A program made the position numbers and the translations under genes. The notes under the pieces were generated by a model. The model made no database searches. It was given only the letters and a program-made list of their open reading frames with translations, and was not told the origin of the DNA. A stretch of 64,000 nt of DNA from an uncultured Burkholderiales bacterium (GTDB taxonomy: Bacteria > Pseudomonadota > Gammaproteobacteria > Burkholderiales > Burkholderiaceae_C). Where the stretch lies: the NCBI GenBank assembly GCA_903871545.1, contig CAIQHG010000083.1:1-64000 (forward strand). Direction: 5' to 3'. Positions 58,960-64,000 of the stretch are shown here, in pieces (position 1 is the first letter of the stretch; every line of letters begins with the position of its first letter).

Positions 58960-60117
58960 CTAGAGGCTATTTCGTTTTAAAAACTCAAGGACCATGTGGC
59001 ACACCTCTTGTGGCTTTTCCTGCTGAACCCAATGCCCTGCACCCTCAACGAAATATGTCCCCTGATATTGCGTTGTCACCTCTGTCTCAAGGCGCTCTAA
59101 CCCACCTGGCGTTTGATAGTTCCCCCAGTCATTTTTGCCACCTATAAACATAGAAGGCACATTAATTTTTTGACCCGCAAAGACAGCTAAATCTTTATCG
59201 TAAGGGTTGAGCCTGTATCCTTGTAGCCCTCCTTGAAATCCGGTACGGGAGTACTCTTGTGTGTAAAACATGAGCTCGTCTTCAGTGAGCCATTTACATT
59301 TTTCAATTTCTTGCTGTGAAGGAGTCCCGCTCAGGACGCTTTCTGCCATTCCTTGGTGTAGATCCATGACGTAGTACCGTGGTAACTTCTCCCACTCAAG
59401 CGCAGTTAACTCTTTTAACGGAAATGGATTATTTCCTTTCCAGTCAGCGCTTTTGAAGTGGTAATAAGCGCGTAAGAAACTGTGAAGACCCTGCTGTGGG
59501 TAGAGCATATTCCAATTGGCCTGTTCGCTTGCATAATAGTGCTGATAGTACTTTCTGGGAGGATTGAGTAAAGCTAAATCCTCTGCTATACGGCTTGGCT
59601 TTAGAGGGGTAATAGGAATGGTCTCTGTATCAAAGGGGAATGTGACGGGGGCCAAAGGAAAGGGAGAACTCATCATGACCACGGATTTAAATATATCGGG
59701 GCGAGAGAGTGCGCACCAACCCGCCAAGGACGATCCCTGGTCGTGGCCGACAACTGCATCGATACGGCGACGTCCAAGGGCGGCGATCAATGCCAACATA
59801 TCCTGGATCTTGTTCAAAGTGCTAAAGGGGCGCAGATCATCTTGGAAGGCCACACCGGCCCCAGAGCTGCGACCGTACCCCCTGACATCAGGCGCGATTA
59901 CGTAGTAGCCCTGAGAGGCCAATTCAATCATTACTTTGCGCCAACTAAATGCGAGCTCTGGGAATCCGTGAATTAGTAGGATCGATTTACTAGTACTTGA
60001 GCGATGCCCGGACTCCAAGATATGAAAGCTTGCACCGTTTACGCCCTCAATAACCCGAGAGTTAATTCCTTTGGGTAAGGGTACGGGATTCATTTTTTTG
60101 CCGTGCGAATTAAGCAT
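58960..60117 (-). CDS. Alpha/beta hydrolase (epoxide hydrolase-like)
   Basis: LLIHGFPELAFSWRKVM...VGHDQGSSLAGWCAL. Confidence 0.9.
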   Translation of the reverse strand: MLNSHGKKMNPVPLPKGINSRVIEGVNGASFHILESGHRSSTSKSILLIHGFPELAFSWRKVMIELASQGYYVIAPDVRGYGRSSGAGVAFQDDLRPFSTLNKIQDMLALIAALGRRRIDAVVGHDQGSSLAGWCALSRPDIFKSVVMMSSPFPLAPVTFPFDTETIPITPLKPSRIAEDLALLNPPRKYYQHYYASEQANWNMLYPQQGLHSFLRAYYHFKSADWKGNNPFPLKELTALEWEKLPRYYVMDLHQGMAESVLSGTPSQQEIEKCKWLTEDELMFYTQEYSRTGFQGGLQGYRLNPYDKDLAVFAGQKINVPSMFIGGKNDWGNYQTPGGLERLETEVTTQYQGTYFVEGAGHWVQQEKPQEVCHMVLEFLKRNSL

Positions 60118-60167
60118 TAGTGGGGGCTCTAATCTTGCTTGATATACGAGATTGGTTTCATAGATTT

Positions 60168-61385
60168 TCAGCGCAGCATCTCGCCGCTAATAATGATTTT
60201 TCGAACCTCCGTCGTACCTGCGCCGATCTCCAAGAGTTTGATGGAGCGATACAGGCGGTTGATCTCCGACTCCCAGATATACCCCGTGCCGCCGTGTATC
60301 TGTACTGCTTCGTTAAGTACTTTGTTCATGGTGTCTGCGGCAAACATGACTGAGGCTGCAGTGATTTTATGAATATCACCTCTACCACCCCCGCCCACTT
60401 CTAAATCGTTTGCCGCCCGCAGCGCCTGGTATGTGAAGACGCGCATCGCCTCGACCCAGACAAACATATCGGCCAATTTGGACTGGATCATCTGAAAGCT
60501 TGCTATGGGCTTGCCAAATTGCTCACGCGTCTGTGCGTATTCAAGTGACAACTGGAGCGCACGCTCTGAGATGCCAAGGCAGATGGGGGAGATCATTGCC
60601 CGCTCCAGGTCCAGCCCACTCATGACTACTTTTACACCCGTGTCCTCTTCTCCCACGCGGTTAGCGACAGGCACTTTGCAGTTTTCAAACACAAGCTCAC
60701 CCGTCTGGCTGCCACGAAAGCCCATTTTGGTGAGTTTTTGTGCCACTTTAAAACCGGGAAAATCCTTCTCAACAATAAAGGCCGATATACCCTTGGCGCC
60801 CTTCTCCCGGTTGGTCTTCGCATAGACTAAAAGCACATCCGCAATTGGGCCGTTGGTGATGTAGAGCTTGCTACCGTTCAACACATAATGGTCGCCCTCT
60901 AAAGTGGCTGTGGTTCGCATGGAGCCTAGCGCGTCTGATCCGGCGCCAGGCTCGGTTAGACCGAGTGCGCCCACAGTCTTGCCGCTACAAAGGCCGGGCA
61001 AGTAGCGTTTGCGTTGCTCATCATTGGCGTTCCTGTAGATGTTGTACAAGCATAAATTCTCGTGTGCGACCCAGCTTAGCGCGAGCGCGTGGTTCCAACG
61101 CGAAAATGCTTGTAGTACCAACCCGCTGGTGAACATGTCAAGACCTGCTCCGCCGTGTGCCTCCGGCAAGGGAATACCAAAGTACCCGGCCTGCCCTATG
61201 GTCTTAAAGACACCCTCGGGCCACCACTCTTCGTTATCCATTTTTGGGGCTAAAGGATAGAGCTCTTGGCGAGCAAAATGGTCTGCAACGTCAAGCATTC
61301 CTTGCTCGTCATTGGACAAGCCTGAGAAACGCTGCATCGCTGATCCGTTGAGCGTTTGAGAGGGGGGAAGAGACATGTTGTTCAT
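60168..61385 (-). CDS. Acyl-CoA dehydrogenase (isovaleryl-CoA dehydrogenase-like)
   Basis: GLTEPGAGSDALGSMRT...QIHGGTGYIWESEINRLYR. Confidence 0.93.
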   Translation of the reverse strand: MNNMSLPPSQTLNGSAMQRFSGLSNDEQGMLDVADHFARQELYPLAPKMDNEEWWPEGVFKTIGQAGYFGIPLPEAHGGAGLDMFTSGLVLQAFSRWNHALALSWVAHENLCLYNIYRNANDEQRKRYLPGLCSGKTVGALGLTEPGAGSDALGSMRTTATLEGDHYVLNGSKLYITNGPIADVLLVYAKTNREKGAKGISAFIVEKDFPGFKVAQKLTKMGFRGSQTGELVFENCKVPVANRVGEEDTGVKVVMSGLDLERAMISPICLGISERALQLSLEYAQTREQFGKPIASFQMIQSKLADMFVWVEAMRVFTYQALRAANDLEVGGGGRGDIHKITAASVMFAADTMNKVLNEAVQIHGGTGYIWESEINRLYRSIKLLEIGAGTTEVRKIIISGEMLR

Positions 61386-61462
61386 AATGTGGATTTTGAA
61401 TTGTTGAAGTGAATTGTGGTTGTTAATTATTGATTTGAGTTGTAATCTTTTAGGCAGTTTTT

Positions 61463-62245
61463 CTAAATGGATTGTTTTTTTGCAAAAGAGGCGACCCGCG
61501 TTTGAAAATCTGTCGTCACCGCGCAGCGCAAAAACGCCGCCTTCTCCCGCTCTAGGTGTGCTTCAAGTGCTGGGATCGACTGCGCAGTCACCAGCCCTTT
61601 AAGTTCACGTAAAGATTGGTCTGTGAGAGTCAACAGTTGAGTGCCCCACGCGTTTGTCTCCTCCTGTAAGCGATCGTCATCCACCACACGGTTGATGAGT
61701 CCCCTTTGTAGGGCTTGCTCTGAGGTGAATTGCCCACCTGTTGTGAGCGCATCTAACGCACGAGCGTTCCCTAAGCGTTGAACCAAGAAAAAACTCAACC
61801 CCCCGTCCGCGGGCGCTCCCAGCTTTGAGTAGGCAACGACAAAGCGCGCTGAGCGGGTCGCCACGACTAAATCACAAGCCATCGCCAAGGAGAACCCCCC
61901 GCCAGCAACGGGTCCTTGCACACTGGCAATGACCGGCAGGCGCAGACGCTGCAAGCCCAGAACACATGCGTGAAAGGGATTAATGGTGTTTTCGATAAAT
62001 GTGGTTATGTTATTGCGGTTGGCATACATGGCCGCTACATCCCCGCCCGCACAAAAGGATCTTCCCTCTGCGCGCAGGATCACCAAGCGCGCAGAAGTAT
62101 TTTTTGAGGTGATTTCAATCTTATCTAAGAGCAGGCTGGCCATCTCGGTGTCCAAAGCATTTAGCTGTTCGGGGCGATTAAGCGTGAGAGTTACGACAGC
62201 GCCTATTTGGGCCATATTCACACTGGGTTCGTCGCTCATGCTCAA
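61463..62245 (-). CDS. Enoyl-CoA hydratase/isomerase family protein
   Basis: LTLNRPEQLNALDTEM...SFCAGGDVAAM...GGGFSLAMACDLVVAT. Confidence 0.93.
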   Translation of the reverse strand: MSMSDEPSVNMAQIGAVVTLTLNRPEQLNALDTEMASLLLDKIEITSKNTSARLVILRAEGRSFCAGGDVAAMYANRNNITTFIENTINPFHACVLGLQRLRLPVIASVQGPVAGGGFSLAMACDLVVATRSARFVVAYSKLGAPADGGLSFFLVQRLGNARALDALTTGGQFTSEQALQRGLINRVVDDDRLQEETNAWGTQLLTLTDQSLRELKGLVTAQSIPALEAHLEREKAAFLRCAVTTDFQTRVASFAKKQSI

Positions 62246-62574
62246 CCTCCTAAACTCAAAAAAACGCTGATTAAAATTTTTTGACCCTCACTCAAATTTC
62301 TCATTTAAATGGTCGGATAAGAAATTAGCGATAGTTTGCCAATGGCTGATAAGTCATTGATTCTTTGCAATCTTATTGCTAATTGAGCACAACTTGCAAT
62401 CAATATGTTGTCAATCAAGGGAAATCCACTAGCGAATTTAATTTGAGTCATGATCATAATTCTTCATGATTATGAAATTAATCTTTATCACTTTAGAGAA
62501 TCATTTAGTTGATAGCTAATGTTTCAACCATTGATTTAGAGACATAAAATTCTGATAATAATGATAAATTTATC

Positions 62575-63414
62575 GTGATATCAACAGCATCCACCGAACC
62601 TGCGACGCTTAGTAAGAAGGCTATGCTGAGTATCAACAACCTTCAGGTCTTTTATGACCATGCGGTTGAGGCGGTGCGGGACGTCTCCCTTGAGGTTGGA
62701 GGCGGGCGCATTGTTGCGCTCTTAGGTAGCAACGGAGCCGGTAAATCTACCGTTCTCAAAGCGATAAGCGGGGTACTTTACCCCGAGGAAGGAGAGATCA
62801 CCGGAGGAGGTGTCTCCTTCGCCGGTAAAGCTATCAACAAACTCCCTGCGCATGAGATTGTGCGTTTGGGCTTGGTGCAGGTACCCGAGGGCCGTCGCCT
62901 CTTTGATACTTTGACTGTAGAGGAGAATTTGCTAATGGGCGGCTACGTTCGTCCCTCATCTGAGTCCGCTGAGACCATGGACAGCATTTTTAAACTGTTT
63001 CCCGCCATTGAGGCGCATCGCAACAGAGTTTCGGGCTATCTCTCGGGGGGGCAGCAGCAAATGGTGGCAATTGGTCGTGCCTTGATGGGTAAGCCTAAAA
63101 TGCTGCTCCTTGATGAGCCCTCCCTTGGCTTAGCGCCGCAAATCATCTCTGAGATCTTCCAAGCGATTCGAAAGCTGCGCGATGAGAGTGGCCTCACTGT
63201 ACTCTTGGTGGAGCAAAATGCGCAACTCGCTTTGTCAGTCGCCGATTACGGCTACTTTATGGAGCGTGGACGAGTGGTGCTGGACGATACCCCTCAAAAG
63301 TTACTGGCCAATGATGACGTGAAGGAGTTTTACCTAGGCGTTCAAGAGGGGGGCGAGCGCCGCAGTATGCGAGATATCAAACACTACAAACGGCGCAAAA
63401 GGTGGCTGTCATGA
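62575..63414 (+). CDS. livF: LivF-type ABC ATPase
   Basis: GSNGAGKSTVLKAISG...YLSGGQQQMVAIGRALM...LLDEPSLGLAP; start uncertain. Confidence 0.9.
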   Translation: MISTASTEPATLSKKAMLSINNLQVFYDHAVEAVRDVSLEVGGGRIVALLGSNGAGKSTVLKAISGVLYPEEGEITGGGVSFAGKAINKLPAHEIVRLGLVQVPEGRRLFDTLTVEENLLMGGYVRPSSESAETMDSIFKLFPAIEAHRNRVSGYLSGGQQQMVAIGRALMGKPKMLLLDEPSLGLAPQIISEIFQAIRKLRDESGLTVLLVEQNAQLALSVADYGYFMERGRVVLDDTPQKLLANDDVKEFYLGVQEGGERRSMRDIKHYKRRKRWLS

Positions 63415-64000
63415 GCTCCTCTACGCAGCTACTGGGCGCCTCCAACGCCACACCAATTCTCGAGTTCTCCAATGTCTCCAAGCGCTTCGGCGGCTTAGAG
63501 GCCCTTGGCGGCATTAACCTGAGCGTGATACAAGGAGAGATCTGCAGCGTGATAGGTCCCAACGGCGCGGGCAAGACTACGCTTTTTAACCTTGCATCGT
63601 GTTTGCTTAAACCATCCGAGGGGAGTTTGAGTTTTGACGGAGAAGACATAAGTAATTTGCCGGCTCATAACCTGGCTAAACGCGGACTTGCGCGCACCTT
63701 TCAAAACCTCGCAGTGTTTAAACACGAGAGCGTGATGGATAACATTTTGATTGGTATGCATTCACGTTTAGATACGAACATTTTCAGCGCAGCGGTCTTT
63801 TGGGGGGCCACCAGAAACGCTGAAATTCGCGCGAGAGAGACCGCAGAGGAAATCATTGAATTTTTAGAGATCGAGGCGATTCGTGATTTACCTGTGGGCA
63901 CGCTTTCTTATGGCCTGCAAAAGAGAGTTGAGTTGGGCCGCGCCCTAGCGATGCAACCCAGGTTACTTTTGTTGGACGAAATGGTCTCAGGCATGAATCA
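63411..64000 (+). CDS. livG: LivG-type ABC ATPase, truncated by the window edge
   Basis: Read from ATG at 63411: MSSSTQLLGASNATPILEFSNVSKRFGGLEALGGINLSVIQGEICSVIGPNGAGKTTLFNL...; absent from the ORF track because it runs off the end. Confidence 0.92.
   Translation, partial: MSSSTQLLGASNATPILEFSNVSKRFGGLEALGGINLSVIQGEICSVIGPNGAGKTTLFNLASCLLKPSEGSLSFDGEDISNLPAHNLAKRGLARTFQNLAVFKHESVMDNILIGMHSRLDTNIFSAAVFWGATRNAEIRARETAEEIIEFLEIEAIRDLPVGTLSYGLQKRVELGRALAMQPRLLLLDEMVSGMN

Noticed and set aside
1-64000. CRISPR arrays, tRNA/rRNA genes, prophage or restriction/anti-phage systems
   Set aside because: No regularly spaced repeats, tRNA-like cloverleaf/CCA ends, phage structural genes or defence-type ORFs were recognised by eye; a tRNAscan/CRISPR-finder run would be decisive.

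Overview
This 64 kb bacterial chromosomal window is probably from a moderate-GC betaproteobacterium (Burkholderiales-like); taxonomy is inferred only from gene content such as Bug-type binding proteins. It is dominated by nitrogen-scavenging systems. In order: a housekeeping/accessory stretch (0-8.6 kb); an AtzG/AtzE/AtzH-like (biuret/ureide-type amidase) locus with a ThiXYZ/NitT-like ABC transporter; a branched-chain-type ABC operon containing a LivM-LivG-LivF triple fusion; a complete Nit1C-type nitrilase cluster (nitB-nitH order plus a glycosyltransferase) with a divergent MocR regulator; an assimilatory nitrate uptake/reduction operon (nrt-nirBD-nasA); an oligopeptide-type ABC/amidase operon ending in nasT; a second NitT-type ABC/hydrolase/CoA-transferase/amidase cluster; a third NitT-type ABC system; and an acyl-CoA catabolism/livFG region. 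The main unannotated signal is regulatory. Five operons are preceded by near-consensus sigma-54 (-24/-12) promoters, several with nearby TTGGTGC half-sites resembling NtrC sites. The nrtA leader carries a strong intrinsic terminator whose 5' arm overlaps a hairpin with an A1/G4 hexaloop (ANTAR/NasT-type antitermination target). No CRISPR arrays, rRNAs or tRNAs were recognised. All family calls come from reading motifs and remembered families; no database search was run.
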